64,000 nt of DNA from CAMDPA01 sp964574325 (GCA_964574325.1 CAZNMY010000015.1:1-64000), one strand, 5' to 3'. Numbered from the stretch's first letter, positions 9,071 to 18,486 are shown. Made by a program: numbers and translations. The notes: a model not told the origin generated them from the sequence alone.

Positions 9071-9658
9071 ATGACCGACAAGCCGTCTGCCGGACAGGAG
9101 CCGGAAATATCTCCGCAGCAGCTACTCAAGATGCTGCTCGAGATCGGTCCGATCGGCGTGTTCTTTCTCGTCAATTCCTACCGCGGAATATTCTGGGGCA
9201 CCGGCGCGTTCATGGTGGCGACCGCCGTTGCGCTGGTCGCGTCACGCAGCCTGCTCGGCAAAATTCCGATCATGCCCCTGATCTCGGGCGCGTTCGTTCT
9301 GGTGTTCGGCGGATTGACGCTCGTGCTGCAGGACGAGCTCTTCATCAAAATGAAGCCAACCATCGTGAACGGCATGTTCGCGGCGATCCTGCTCGGCGGC
9401 GTCGCCTATGGACAGGCGTTTCTGAAGTACATCTTCGGGGAGGTGTTCAACCTCACCGATGAGGGCTGGCGTGTGCTGACGATCCGATGGGCGATCTTCT
9501 TCATCGTTCTGGCCGTCATCAACGAGATCGTGTGGAGATCGTTTTCGACGGACTTCTGGATCGGCTTCAAGGTCTGGGGGATCATGCCGCTGACCATGGT
9601 CTTCGCCGTCGCCCAGATGGGCCTGATCAAGCGCTACGAGAAGAGCGCGCACAGTTGA
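9071..9658 (+). CDS. yciB: Inner membrane septation protein YciB (IspZ)
   Basis: This 195-residue protein is a canonical YciB: GPIGVFFLVNSYRGIFWGT, GKIPIMPLISGAFVLVFGG, QDELFIKMKPTIVNG, LTDEGWRVLTIRW and NEIVWRSFSTDFWIGFK are all family signatures, and five or six membrane segments are evident. YciB is an inner-membrane protein needed for normal septation and lipid/envelope homeostasis. The ATG at 9071 is preceded by GAGGATC. The longer paralogue lies 152 bases upstream on the same strand. mtaB-ftsY-yciB is a conserved order in Rhizobiales. Confidence 0.95.
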   Translation: MTDKPSAGQEPEISPQQLLKMLLEIGPIGVFFLVNSYRGIFWGTGAFMVATAVALVASRSLLGKIPIMPLISGAFVLVFGGLTLVLQDELFIKMKPTIVNGMFAAILLGGVAYGQAFLKYIFGEVFNLTDEGWRVLTIRWAIFFIVLAVINEIVWRSFSTDFWIGFKVWGIMPLTMVFAVAQMGLIKRYEKSAHS

Positions 9659-9953
9659 CGGTCCTGGTCGGAAGTGATCTTCGGCAGTCGTGGTTGGAAG
9701 TAATGGTTGACGACCCGTCGAGATCATCGACGGTGGTCGACTAAAATTCGTAAAGTGTTCAGCAATTCTGGCCGCTGTTCATTGACAGGTGACGCAGAAC
9801 GCGATTATGGGTGAAGTACATCAGTTCCAGGGTGAGTCGATTGGAGCGGAGCTGGGCGGCGATACAGATTGGCCGGCCTATTGCGCTCGATGCGGCGATC
9901 CTTCCAAAGATGGAACTTTTGCGGAACAATCCCGTTGAAGATCGGGTTCTTGC

Positions 9954-10442
9954 ATGAGATCATCGCCCGCCATGGCCAAAGACAAAAGCACGGAACGTCT
10001 CGATCGCTCGCCGATTCACCTTTTGCATCGTGCGGGGCAGTGCGCGGGCGACATATTCCAGAGCGAAATGGCCGATGGTGGTCTGACCCCGCGGCAGTTC
10101 GCCATTCTGCTGACGGTCTCGCAGAACGAGGGGCTCAGTCAGACCAACCTCGTGGAGCGAACCGGTATCGATCGCTCGACGCTGGCCGATATCATACGCC
10201 GGATGATCAAGAAGGGGCTGCTGCACCGTCGCCGCACCAAGGAAGATGCCCGCGCCTATGCCGTGCGTCTCACCGAGGAAGGCACCCGGGTGCTGCGGGC
10301 TGCCGATCCGGTCGCGCGCAAGGTCGACGACAAGGTTCTGGGCGTGCTGACCGCGTCCGAGCGTGAGCGGTTCCTGCAGGATCTCGCCAAGATCGTGCGG
10401 ACGCTGGGCACCATGACGACAGGCGCCAAGTCCCGCGACTGA
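9954..10442 (+). CDS. MarR family transcriptional regulator
   Basis: This protein of up to 162 residues has the MarR winged-helix layout: dimerisation helices around HLLHRAGQCAGDIFQ, helix-turn-helix LSQTNLVERTGIDRSTLADIIRRM (about residues 62-85) and the wing 'GLLHRRRTKEDARAYAVRLTEEG'. Members bind palindromes near their own or neighbouring promoters and respond to small phenolic or oxidant ligands. The ligand is unknown here. Two starts are possible, ATG 9954 or 9972 (MAKDKST), neither with a good ribosome site. About 300 bases of non-coding sequence (9659-9953) precede it; I see no recognisable element there except a weak 7-bp hairpin at 9715-9733. Confidence 0.88.
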   Translation: MRSSPAMAKDKSTERLDRSPIHLLHRAGQCAGDIFQSEMADGGLTPRQFAILLTVSQNEGLSQTNLVERTGIDRSTLADIIRRMIKKGLLHRRRTKEDARAYAVRLTEEGTRVLRAADPVARKVDDKVLGVLTASERERFLQDLAKIVRTLGTMTTGAKSRD

Positions 10443-10470
10443 GTTCACAACATTCTACCGTTTCGAGCAA

Positions 10471-10500
10471 AATCGCCCGCTGCCATGGCAGCGGGCGATT
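10471..10500. terminator. 30-base perfect palindrome, bidirectional terminator
   Basis: The sequence AATCGCCCGCTGCC and its exact reverse complement form a gapless 30-base palindrome between the convergent marR and asd genes. The arms are GC-rich in the middle and end in A/T, with a short A run on the left and T-rich sequence on the right, so it can work as an intrinsic terminator on both strands. Confidence 0.85.
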
Positions 10501-10534
10501 GCTCTTGTGGGGTAGGCAGCCGGTATCGAAACGA

Positions 10535-11566
10535 TCAGGCCGGCTTCTTTTTCAGCAGGTTGCGCTCGATCAGCGTTTCGGCGATCTGGACCGCGTTCAA
10601 GGCGGCGCCCTTCAGCAGGTTGTCGGAGACGATCCACATGACGAGCCCGTGCTCGACGGTCGAGTCCTCGCGAATGCGGCTGACGTAGGTCGCGTATTCG
10701 CCGGCGGCCTCGATCGGCGTGACATAGCCGCCGGGCTCGCGCTTGTCGACGACGAGAACGCCGGGAGCTTCGCGCAGGATCGAGCGGGCTTCGGCGACGG
10801 TCATCTGCCGCTCGAACTCGACGTTCACCGATTCGGAATGGCCGACGAACACCGGCACGCGCACGCAGGTGGCGGAGACCTTGATCTTCGGATCGATGAT
10901 CTTCTTGGTCTCGACCAGCATCTTCCATTCCTCTTTCGTGTAGCCGTCTTCCATGAAGACGTCGATCTGAGGAATGACGTTGAAGGCGATCTCCTTGGTG
11001 AACTTCTTGGCGGGAAACTCCTGGCCGGGCACGTACTTGCCTTTGGTCTGCGACCACAGCTCGTCCATCGCGTCCTTGCCGGCGCCCGAGACGGACTGGT
11101 AGGTCGAGACGACGATGCGCTTGATGCCGGCGGCGTCGTGCAGCGGCTTCAAGGCGACGACCATCTGAGCCGTCGAGCAGTTGGGGTTGGCGATGATGCC
11201 TTTCCGGGTCCAGCCGGCGAGAGCGTCGGCGTTCACTTCGGGCACGACGAGCGGCACATCCTGATCGTAGCGCCAGCACGAGGAGTTATCGATCACGACG
11301 CAGCCCTTTGCTGCAATCTTCGGGGCGTATTCCTTGGCGGGGCCTGAACCGGCCGACATCAGGCAGATGTCCGCGCGCGAGAAATCGAAGTGCTCGAGAT
11401 CCTGGCATTTCAGGACCTTGTCGCCGTAGCTGACCTCGGTGCCGAGCGAGCGGCGGGATGCGATCGCGAACACCTCGTCGGCGGGGAACTTGCGCTCGGA
11501 GAGCACGTTCATCATCTCGCGACCGACGTTGCCGGTAGCGCCAACGACTGCAACTCTGTAGCCCAT
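10535..11566 (-). CDS. asd: Aspartate-semialdehyde dehydrogenase
   Basis: This 343-residue NADPH-dependent enzyme reduces aspartyl phosphate to aspartate semialdehyde, the branch point to lysine, diaminopimelate, methionine and threonine. It opens with the Rossmann motif GATGNVG, and has SAGSGPAKEYAP, the catalytic cysteine C130 in NPNCSTAQM, the YQSVSGAGKDAMDEL segment and the C-terminal RVPVFVGHSESV block. The ATG giving MGYRVAVVG is the natural start and has AGGAT upstream. Products feed lysA and metY, which are also in the window. The gene ends against the 30-base palindrome. Confidence 0.97.
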   Translation of the reverse strand: MGYRVAVVGATGNVGREMMNVLSERKFPADEVFAIASRRSLGTEVSYGDKVLKCQDLEHFDFSRADICLMSAGSGPAKEYAPKIAAKGCVVIDNSSCWRYDQDVPLVVPEVNADALAGWTRKGIIANPNCSTAQMVVALKPLHDAAGIKRIVVSTYQSVSGAGKDAMDELWSQTKGKYVPGQEFPAKKFTKEIAFNVIPQIDVFMEDGYTKEEWKMLVETKKIIDPKIKVSATCVRVPVFVGHSESVNVEFERQMTVAEARSILREAPGVLVVDKREPGGYVTPIEAAGEYATYVSRIREDSTVEHGLVMWIVSDNLLKGAALNAVQIAETLIERNLLKKKPA

Positions 11567-11711
11567 GTCGTGAAATCCTAGCTGGCGCCGGAGCGCGTGG
11601 TGCGCACGGCGCGAAATGCCTCTCGTGGCCGAGATACGCGGTGTCGCGGGGTCTTTCAAGCACGCCTTGGGTGAAGGGGGGCGATTTGGACCCGGACATG
11701 CCCGGGAGGAA

Positions 11712-12494
11712 TTACCGTCCCCACTTCAGGAACGGGTCGAGGGCGGGCATGCCGAGGACGGTGGCAAGGGCGACGAGGCCGATGGCGATCCGCTTGAAGG
11801 TGGCGGGCGAGGCGAGGCCGAACGACGCCGAGCCCAGGTAGATCCCCAAGGCGTAACCGGGGGCGGCGGCAGCGGCAAGCCACAGCACCTTGGGCGGCAG
11901 GAGGCCCCTGAGGGCGAACAGCGCCAGTGAGAACCACATCAGGACCGCGAAATAGACGATCAGGTTGGCGCGCATCCGGACGGTCTCGATGCCGGCGCTC
12001 AGCCAGTACATGACGACGGGCGGCCCGCCGATCTGGGCGAGGCCGCTCATCAGGCCCGAGACGAAGCCGACGCCGGCGGCGATCTTAGGCGAGGGAGCGG
12101 CGGGGAGCCGCAAGTTCGACAGCATCAGCCAGAGTGAGATGAAGATCAGCACGGTGACGGCCCAGCGAACCGTGATCGGATCGACGGAGGTGAGAATCTG
12201 ATTTCCGATCGGCAGGCCGAGCAGGCCACCGATCGCGACCCGGCGCACGTCCACCCACGAACAGGCCTTGAAGGCGTTGGCGATCATCGGACTGGCGACG
12301 GCGAGGTCGGCGATCAGCAGGACGGGCATGGCGACCACGGGCCCGAGCGACGCGGATGCGATCGGCACGTAGATCATGGCGGCGCCGAAGCCGGAGAAGC
12401 CCCGCGCCAGACCGGCGAGCAGGGCCGCAAGCAGCGTCACGGGCGCGGCTGCGGCGATCTCCTGCGGCAGGACCAGGGCGAAGAAATCCGCCAT
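11712..12494 (-). CDS. TauE/SafE family sulfite/anion exporter
   Basis: This 260-residue polytopic membrane protein has about eight hydrophobic segments in two similar halves, as in TauE/SafE (TSUP) permeases that move sulfite, sulfoacetate or related organic anions. Family features are the N-terminal LLAGLARGFSGFGAAMIYVP and the internal repeat 'GFVSGLMSGLAQIGGPPVVMYWL'. Its ATG overlaps the stop of the upstream DUF1254 gene (TGATG), so it is the last gene of a three-gene minus-strand unit with DUF1214 and DUF1254. The substrate cannot be predicted. Confidence 0.88.
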   Translation of the reverse strand: MADFFALVLPQEIAAAAPVTLLAALLAGLARGFSGFGAAMIYVPIASASLGPVVAMPVLLIADLAVASPMIANAFKACSWVDVRRVAIGGLLGLPIGNQILTSVDPITVRWAVTVLIFISLWLMLSNLRLPAAPSPKIAAGVGFVSGLMSGLAQIGGPPVVMYWLSAGIETVRMRANLIVYFAVLMWFSLALFALRGLLPPKVLWLAAAAAPGYALGIYLGSASFGLASPATFKRIAIGLVALATVLGMPALDPFLKWGR

Positions 12495-13063
12495 CAATAG
12501 CTCAGCTTCCTGCAGGTCGCCTTAGACAGTGCCTGTTCGATCTCGGCCATGTAGGTGCGTCCCTTCAATGGCGCCTGGATGACGATCAGGCCGGACCGGT
12601 TGGGTGAGGTCACCTGGCTGACGTCCTGGTCGAGCGAGCGGGCGTCGTGCATCGGGCCGAGGAATCGCTCGCCGCCGGGCAGGACGAGGAGATTGAGGCT
12701 GATACGACGCTGCTCGGGCGCGGGCAGCGAATAGAAGCTCTCGCCGCCGGGGCCGTAGGCGGTCAGGGTCCAGCCCGGTTCGGCCAGCAGGGCGTGGACG
12801 ACGAGGGGGCCTTCGCTCAGATCGAAGCGACAGATCGCATAACGGGCGTCCGGCGTCTGGTAAGGCAGCACCTGCGCGCGGGGACGGGCCTGCGGCAGGA
12901 TCACGAACGCGTTCATCGGCAGCGTGCGCTGCAGCCGGGTGACGGCATCGCTGCGAAACATATACGGCATCGCGAATACGGTGCAGATGTGGACGATGCC
13001 GGCTGCGACGAGGGCTGCGGCCACCACCGGCCAGCGCGAAAGCAGACGCTCGAGGAAGCTCAT
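12494..13063 (-). CDS. DUF1254-type membrane-anchored protein
   Basis: This 189-residue protein has one N-terminal transmembrane helix (WPVVAAALVAAGIVHICTVF, residues 11-30) and an extracytoplasmic domain with the segments RYAICRFDLSEGPLVV and GGESFYSLPAPEQRR. In Rhizobiales short DUF1254 proteins of this type are encoded beside a DUF1214 protein; the two resemble the halves of larger DUF1254-DUF1214 proteins. No reaction is known. Its ATG overlaps the stop of the DUF1214 gene and its stop overlaps the TauE start, which is strong evidence for translational coupling. Confidence 0.8.
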   Translation of the reverse strand: MSFLERLLSRWPVVAAALVAAGIVHICTVFAMPYMFRSDAVTRLQRTLPMNAFVILPQARPRAQVLPYQTPDARYAICRFDLSEGPLVVHALLAEPGWTLTAYGPGGESFYSLPAPEQRRISLNLLVLPGGERFLGPMHDARSLDQDVSQVTSPNRSGLIVIQAPLKGRTYMAEIEQALSKATCRKLSY

Positions 13064-13701
13064 CGGCAGCCGATCCTGCGAATGCTGGGAAGCTGCTGGG
13101 CGCTTTCGGTTACGGAGGGCTTGGGCTCGATCATCGTCAGCAGCAGGGACAGCCGGCCGGCGCCGCCGACGGGGAGCCAGTTCCCGGGACGGGCCTCGCG
13201 CGCGAGCACGATGAAGAAAGAACCGTCGGGATTGGCTGCAATGGTGTGGCTGGTGAAGGAATGGCGGTCGGCAGAGTTCGGTATCAGCAGGCCGTAGTCG
13301 TCGTAGACGGCGAGATTGAACCAGGTCGCGTCGATCGGCTCGGACTCGATCAGGTATTCGCAGCTCGAGTGCAGGCGCCGTCCTTCGATGTCGAAGCGGG
13401 CCTCCCACGTCGCCGCGATCTGCGCGCTGAGCGGCAGGTTGCCGGTCTTGGCCTGGCGCGCGCGGGTGTAGGGATCGAGGTCCCTCTGGCCGGCGCGGGT
13501 CCACATCAGCCAGGGGCCGTTGCGCAGCGTGGTGATGCTGATGCCGCGGTCGATCGTCCAGAAGGCCGAGCCGATGCCGAGCACGAGCGATATCACCGCG
13601 AACAGGATGGCGTTGGTCGAGATCGACAGGCCCGTCATCAGCATTCGCCGGAGGCGAACGAGGCGGTAGCCGAACGAAACTGTCGTGCCGGAAAGTGCCA
13701 T
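13060..13701 (-). CDS. DUF1214-type membrane-anchored protein
   Basis: This 213-residue protein has an N-terminal transmembrane helix (about residues 23-45, ISTNAILFAVISLVLGIGSA) and an exported beta-rich domain containing PYTRARQAKTGNLPLS, SCEYLIESEPIDATWFNLAVYD and the DUF1214 signature 'NPDGSFFIVLAREARPGNWLP'. It is the partner of the DUF1254 gene that overlaps it. Function is not established. A second in-frame start at MLMTGLSIST (19 codons later) would still leave the membrane helix intact. Confidence 0.8.
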   Translation of the reverse strand: MALSGTTVSFGYRLVRLRRMLMTGLSISTNAILFAVISLVLGIGSAFWTIDRGISITTLRNGPWLMWTRAGQRDLDPYTRARQAKTGNLPLSAQIAATWEARFDIEGRRLHSSCEYLIESEPIDATWFNLAVYDDYGLLIPNSADRHSFTSHTIAANPDGSFFIVLAREARPGNWLPVGGAGRLSLLLTMIEPKPSVTESAQQLPSIRRIGCR

Positions 13702-13748
13702 CAGTGCATCACATCAGGGGTTCGCATCGCAGCTTCCGGTGCATCGCA

Positions 13749-16025
13749 CTATTGTCGGGCACGGAGCGCGCGCGGGGGTTCGGCAGGGGAGGGGCCGACG
13801 TCGGCGCGACGCTCGGGTACGGTCTGGGCGGGAGCGCCCTGTTGTTGGGGCGGAGGCGACGGGCGCCCGGGCTCGGCGGGAGCTTCACCCGGCAGGCCGC
13901 CGGCCTTGCGCATCATCTGGGAAAGCTTCTTCAGCGCCTCGCGGGTTTCGTTGGGCATGATGCTCTGCTGGCGGCGGGGGCCGTTCGCGCCGTTGGCTGC
14001 AATCTGATCGCGCTTGAGCGGTTCGGCCGCGATCTGGTTGCGTTCGGCCTCCTGCACGGGATGAGGACGCAGGCCCGGGATCGTGGGAATGCGCGTCGTG
14101 CCGTGGATAGGCGCCATCAATTGTTGGTAGACCGGGGCTGCCACACCACCGCCGGTCGCGCCGCCGGCCATGGGGCGGTTGTCGTCGTTGCCGAACCAGA
14201 CGCTGGTGACGTATTTGCCGGTTCCGCCGACGAACCAGATGTCGCGCGGGCCGGTGCTCGTGCCGGTCTTGCCGACTACGTTGGTGAAATCGAGCGCTGC
14301 GGATTTCGCCGTGCCGTCGGTCACCACGCGCTGCATCATCTGGGCCATGGCATGGGCGACGCGTGGCGCGACGATCTGTGTCGCTTCGGGCTCGTCGCGT
14401 TCGTGGCTGTAGATGATCTCGCCCTTGGAGTTGGTGATCTCGAGGACGCCGTAGGGCTTCGCCCGCTTGCCGCCATTGAGGAAAACGGCCACCCCGCCGG
14501 TGTGCTCGAGCGGCGTGATGCCGTAGTCGCCGAGCGCCATCGAACAGGTCTTGCGGATGCCGCGGATGCCGACGCGGCGCGTCATCTCGATCACGTTCTC
14601 GCGGTCGAAGCGCAGCGAGAGCGCCGTCGCGGTCGTGTTGAGCGACTTGGCGAGCGCCATCCACATCGGCATCCGACCGCCGGAGCCGTGGCTGCCGCCG
14701 TAGTTCTGGGGATGCCAGTTGCCGCAGGAGGGGGAGCTGTCCGTCACGGTGCTGTCGGGCGTCATGTTGCCGCGTTCGACGGCGGTCGCGTAAACGTAGA
14801 TCTTGAACGACGAGCCGGGCTGGCGTCTCGCCGTGGTGGCGCGATTGAACTGGCTTTCGCCGTAGTCCGGCCCGCCGGCGAGCGCGCGCACCATGCCATC
14901 GGGCTCCATAACCACCAGCGCGCCGGAATTGAACCGGTGCTGGCGTCCCTTCTGGCGGATGGCGGCAGTCAGCGTCTCTTCTGCGTGCTTCTGAATCGCG
15001 AGGTCGACGGTGAGGCGGGCGGTCAGCGTGAACTGGCCCTTGCCTTCCATAAGCTTCTGCACTTCCTCGAAGGCCCAATCGAGGAACCAATCGGGGCTGT
15101 TGGTCTGGCGCTGCTCGATGGTCTGGGCGGGATAGAGGCGGGCCTGATGGACCTGACCTTCCGTGTAGAAGCCGGCCTCGACGAGGTTCGAGAGAACCTC
15201 ATTGGTGCGGGCGCGCGACAGCGGCAGGTTGACGTGGGGAGCGTATTTCGTCGGGGCCTTGAACAGGCCGGCGAGCATCGCGGCCTCGGCTATCGAAATG
15301 TCGCGGACCGATTTGCCGAAATAGAACTGCGACGCGGCCTCGACGCCGAATGCGCCACCACCCATGTAGGCGCGGTCGAGGTACATCTTGAGGATCTCCC
15401 GCTTGGTGTAGCGGGATTCCAGCCAGAAGGCGTAGAACACCTCCTTGATCTTGCGCTGCAGCGAGCGCTCGGAGGTCAGGAACAGGTTCTTGGCGAGCTG
15501 CTGGGTGAACGTCGAGCCGCCCTGCACGGTCTCGCCGGCCTTGATATTCTCGAAAAGTGCGCGGGACACGCCGAGGAAGTCGACGCCGAAGTGCTCGTAG
15601 AATCGGCGGTCTTCCGTGGCCATCGCGGCCTTGATCATATGCTCGGGGATCTCCTCGAGCGGAACGGCGTCGTTGAGGTTGATGCCGCGCTTGCCGATCT
15701 CGTTGCCGTCGATGTCGAGGAACTTGACGCTGTACTTGCCGCTGGCGACGAGCTTGCCGTCCTCGATTTCGGTCAATGCGGGAAGTGCCAGGAAATACAG
15801 AACCACGAGGCCGCCCGCGCCCATGGTCAGGCATTCGGAGATGCCTTCGTTGGCGAGCTTGCGCCAGCCGACGAGACGGAAGCGCGCGAAATAGCTCGAC
15901 AGGCCATTGTAGAAATCTTTGGCGCGATCCCAGACGGTGGCCGCGGTCGAATCGACCCAGGCGTCGATGCCGAGCCAATTGATCCGGCGATTGCTCCCGC
16001 CTTGTCGGAAGAACCAGTCGCTCAC
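13749..16025 (-). CDS. Class A penicillin-binding protein (PBP1A type)
   Basis: This 758-residue bifunctional enzyme polymerises lipid II and cross-links peptidoglycan on the outer face of the inner membrane. A cytoplasmic tail and one transmembrane helix (near residues 65-85, GAGGLVVLYFLALPAL) precede the GT51 domain with catalytic EDRRFYEHFGVD and GGSTFTQQLAKN. The transpeptidase domain has SxxK in PGSSFKIY, the SLN triad and KTGTS. The C-terminus is a Pro/Ala-rich tail of about 60 residues. The start is GTG at 16025 with AGAGG nine bases upstream. It begins right after the DUF1214 unit on the same strand. Confidence 0.95.
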   Translation of the reverse strand: MSDWFFRQGGSNRRINWLGIDAWVDSTAATVWDRAKDFYNGLSSYFARFRLVGWRKLANEGISECLTMGAGGLVVLYFLALPALTEIEDGKLVASGKYSVKFLDIDGNEIGKRGINLNDAVPLEEIPEHMIKAAMATEDRRFYEHFGVDFLGVSRALFENIKAGETVQGGSTFTQQLAKNLFLTSERSLQRKIKEVFYAFWLESRYTKREILKMYLDRAYMGGGAFGVEAASQFYFGKSVRDISIAEAAMLAGLFKAPTKYAPHVNLPLSRARTNEVLSNLVEAGFYTEGQVHQARLYPAQTIEQRQTNSPDWFLDWAFEEVQKLMEGKGQFTLTARLTVDLAIQKHAEETLTAAIRQKGRQHRFNSGALVVMEPDGMVRALAGGPDYGESQFNRATTARRQPGSSFKIYVYATAVERGNMTPDSTVTDSSPSCGNWHPQNYGGSHGSGGRMPMWMALAKSLNTTATALSLRFDRENVIEMTRRVGIRGIRKTCSMALGDYGITPLEHTGGVAVFLNGGKRAKPYGVLEITNSKGEIIYSHERDEPEATQIVAPRVAHAMAQMMQRVVTDGTAKSAALDFTNVVGKTGTSTGPRDIWFVGGTGKYVTSVWFGNDDNRPMAGGATGGGVAAPVYQQLMAPIHGTTRIPTIPGLRPHPVQEAERNQIAAEPLKRDQIAANGANGPRRQQSIMPNETREALKKLSQMMRKAGGLPGEAPAEPGRPSPPPQQQGAPAQTVPERRADVGPSPAEPPRALRARQ

Positions 16026-16309
16026 GGTTTCGGACCTCTGTTGGGTTGGAGCTCGTTCGCTTCCAGATGCGATTCAACTCGGCGCTTCGGCAGATGAATA
16101 GCACGCCGCGGGGGGCTGGGCGACCAGTCGCGTAGCAATTCCAGTGAGCTGTTGCTATCCCATCGATCGAGATGGACTCACATGACGGCGGAATTCCGTT
16201 TGATTATCATCGGCCGCGGACTATTGGACACACGAGCCTCTTCATCCTGCCGGAGAATCGCGAACGCGATGCCGTCCGGCCGGATTATGCACTCTCGCGA
16301 GGGATCAGA

Positions 16310-16765
16310 TTGCAACAGGCGGTTGAACCTTTCTGGCGGACCAAGACGCTCGAGGAGATGAACGCGGAGGAGTGGGAGCAGCTGTGCGACGGCTGCGGTC
16401 GCTGCTGTCTCGTGAAACTCGAAGACGAGGAAACCAAGGAGGTGGAGCTGACCCGGCTCGCCTGCCGGCTGCTCGACGTGGGCTCGTGCCGCTGCTCGAA
16501 CTATACCAATCGCTTCGATGTGGTGCACGACTGCATCAAGATCGATGCGGCGGCGGTTCGCGAGATCGACTGGCTGCCTGCCACCTGCGGCTACCGGCTG
16601 GTACGGGAGGGCAAGGATCTCGCGTGGTGGCATCCGCTGGTGTCGGGCGATCCCAACACCGTGCACGAAGCCGGAGTCTCGGTGCGCGGCTGGGCGATCA
16701 GCGAGGCCAAGGTGAAGGCCAAGAACGTGCACCGCTACATCATCAAGGAGCCGGCGGCGGAGTAG
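16310..16765 (+). CDS. YcgN family cysteine cluster protein (UPF0260)
   Basis: This protein of about 151 residues carries the YcgN pattern: PFWRTKTLEEMNAEEWEQLCDGCGRCC, where three cysteines cluster, then CRLLDVGSCRCSNYTNRF and DCIKI, and a closing LAWWHPLVSGDPNTVHEAG block. The clustered cysteines may bind zinc or an iron-sulfur centre; the role is unknown. The reading frame is open back to an ATG at 16172, but the first 46 residues are unlike the family. A TTG at 16310 preceded by GAGGG gives the normal length, so I choose it. Confidence 0.85.
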   Translation: MQQAVEPFWRTKTLEEMNAEEWEQLCDGCGRCCLVKLEDEETKEVELTRLACRLLDVGSCRCSNYTNRFDVVHDCIKIDAAAVREIDWLPATCGYRLVREGKDLAWWHPLVSGDPNTVHEAGVSVRGWAISEAKVKAKNVHRYIIKEPAAE

Positions 16766-16824
16766 GGCAGGCCTTCGATCGCCGCGCAGTACGGGCTCGC
16801 GAGCGGATACACAGGGACTGGCCG

Positions 16825-16877
16825 AGGCACTGGCTTCAGGCACTGGCTCCAGGCACTGGACTCCAGGCACTGGCTCG
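16825..16877. repeat. Four tandem copies of a 13-14-base GC-rich unit
   Basis: The unit AGGCACTGGCTCC is repeated four times with one or two changes per copy in the gap between ycgN and metY. Units abut without spacers, so this is a small minisatellite and not a CRISPR array. Copy number probably varies between strains. Confidence 0.85.
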
Positions 16878-16950
16878 AAAGGCTGGCGGGTTCCCGCGCG
16901 GCGATGGTTGGCCTATGTTCCCGTCATCGCCAGTCCAGGGAGTTCAACCG

Positions 16951-18240
16951 ATGGCAGCCGATCAATCGCCGAAATTCTCGACCCTCGCCGTTCATGCAGG
17001 CGCCGCCCCCGATCCGTCGACGGGCGCGCGCGTGACGCCGATCTACCAGACCGCATCGTTCGTTTTCAACGACGCCGATCAAGCAGCCTCCCTGTTCGGG
17101 CTCGAGGCGTTCGGCAACATCTACACACGGCTGACCAATCCGACGCAGTCCGTTCTCGAAGGCCGGGTGGCGGCACTGGAAGGCGGCACGGCGGCGCTCG
17201 CGGTCGCGTCCGGCCATGCCGCGCAATTCCTCGTCTTCCACACCCTGCTCGAGCCGGGCGACGAGTTCGTCGCAGGGCGGCAGCTCTACGGCGGGTCGAT
17301 CAACCAGTTCAATCACAGCTTCAAGAAGTTCAACTGGAACGTCGTGTGGGCCGATTCCACCGATCCCGCTTCGATCGAGAAGGCGGTCACGCCGAAGACC
17401 AAGGCGATCTTCGTGGAATCGATCGCGAACCCCGGGGGGCTCGTGATCGATCTCGCCGCGATCGGCGCGATCGCGAAGAAGGCGGGCATTCCGCTGATCG
17501 TCGACAATACGCTGGCCTCGCCTTACCTGTGTCAGCCCAAGCAGTTCGGCGCGGACATCATCGTCCATTCGCTGACGAAGTTCATGGGCGGTCACGGCAG
17601 TTCGATCGGCGGGGTGATCGTCGATTGCGGCACGTTCGATTGGCTCGGTGCGAAGCATCGCTACAAGACGCTGGTGGAGCCGAATGCGTCCTACAACGGG
17701 ATGAAGCTCGCCGAGACGTTCGGCAACTTCGCTTTCGCGATCGCCGCGCGCGTGATGGGGTTGCGCGATATCGGGCCGGCGATATCGCCGTTCAACGCGT
17801 TCCTGATCCTGACCGGTATCGAGACGCTGCCGCTGCGCATGCAGAAGCACTGCGAGAATACGCTGGCGGTCGCGTCGTTTCTGGAAAAGCATCCGAAGGT
17901 CGCGTGGGTGAACTATGCCGGCCTGCCGTCGAGCCCGAACCATGCGCTACAGAAGAAGATCGCGCCGAAAGGGGCGGGGGCGGTGTTCACGTTCGGCGTG
18001 AAGGGCGGCTATGAGGCGGGCACCAAGCTCGTCGCCAGGCTGAAGCTGTTTTCGCATCTGGCCAACATCGGCGACACCAGGAGCCTCGTGATCCATCCGG
18101 CGTCGACCACCCACCGTCAGTTGACGGACGAGCAGCGGACGGCGGCGGGTGCCGGGGCGGATGTCGTGCGGTTGTCGATCGGGATCGAGGACGCTGCGGA
18201 TATCATCGCGGACCTCGATCAGGCGTTGGCGGCGGTGTAA
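16951..18240 (+). CDS. metY: O-acetylhomoserine aminocarboxypropyltransferase (sulfhydrylase)
   Basis: This 429-residue PLP enzyme of the Cys/Met metabolism family makes homocysteine from O-acetylhomoserine and sulfide. N-terminal FSTLAVHAGA and TPIYQTASFVF, the phosphate-binding ASGHAAQ region, VDNTLASPYLCQP and the PLP lysine in HSLTKFMGGHG are all present; the length and long C-terminal half fit MetY better than MetZ or CGS. The ATG follows a clear AGGGAG. It stands alone, separated from ycgN by a minisatellite, and ends facing a hairpin terminator. It draws indirectly on aspartate semialdehyde made by asd. Confidence 0.92.
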   Translation: MAADQSPKFSTLAVHAGAAPDPSTGARVTPIYQTASFVFNDADQAASLFGLEAFGNIYTRLTNPTQSVLEGRVAALEGGTAALAVASGHAAQFLVFHTLLEPGDEFVAGRQLYGGSINQFNHSFKKFNWNVVWADSTDPASIEKAVTPKTKAIFVESIANPGGLVIDLAAIGAIAKKAGIPLIVDNTLASPYLCQPKQFGADIIVHSLTKFMGGHGSSIGGVIVDCGTFDWLGAKHRYKTLVEPNASYNGMKLAETFGNFAFAIAARVMGLRDIGPAISPFNAFLILTGIETLPLRMQKHCENTLAVASFLEKHPKVAWVNYAGLPSSPNHALQKKIAPKGAGAVFTFGVKGGYEAGTKLVARLKLFSHLANIGDTRSLVIHPASTTHRQLTDEQRTAAGAGADVVRLSIGIEDAADIIADLDQALAAV

Positions 18241-18434
18241 TTTCGCGCTGCGCGCGAAGTGGGGCCTCGGCCCCACACCCCGATCGGAGGGACACCCTCC
18301 GGACCTCCCGTTTCTTGCGGCTCGAGTTGGTCGGGCGGGGCGGTGGCACTGCCCCGCAACCCGCCGCGTTCCGGCTGCCGGCCCCGCAAAAACGCAAACA
18401 GCCCGCCGTTGCTGACGGGCTGCGTCGGTTCTGG

Positions 18435-18459
18435 GTGTCAGACCCGGAGGGTCTGACAC
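18435..18459. terminator. Hairpin between convergent genes
   Basis: An 11-base perfect stem, GTGTCAGACCC paired with GGGTCTGACAC, encloses a 3-base loop (GGA). It lies between metY (plus) and the first haem-propeller gene (minus). There is no T run, so it may act as a barrier hairpin rather than a classical intrinsic terminator. Confidence 0.65.
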
Positions 18460-18486
18460 ATCGTGACGGCTCACTTCGCCAGCGGA

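Noticed and set aside
9659..9953. Possible small RNA or promoter palindrome before marR
   Set aside because: Only a 7-base stem without T run (9715-9733) and no paired MarR half-sites could be found by eye.
13695..16097. An 800-codon open frame on the plus strand opposite the penicillin-binding protein gene
   Set aside because: It is an antisense shadow produced by high GC at third positions; it contains no recognisable motif, while the minus strand has a full set of class A PBP motifs.
16825..16877. Short tandem repeats considered as a CRISPR array
   Set aside because: Units abut with no spacers, are only 13-14 bases long and occur four times; no cas genes are near. It is a minisatellite.
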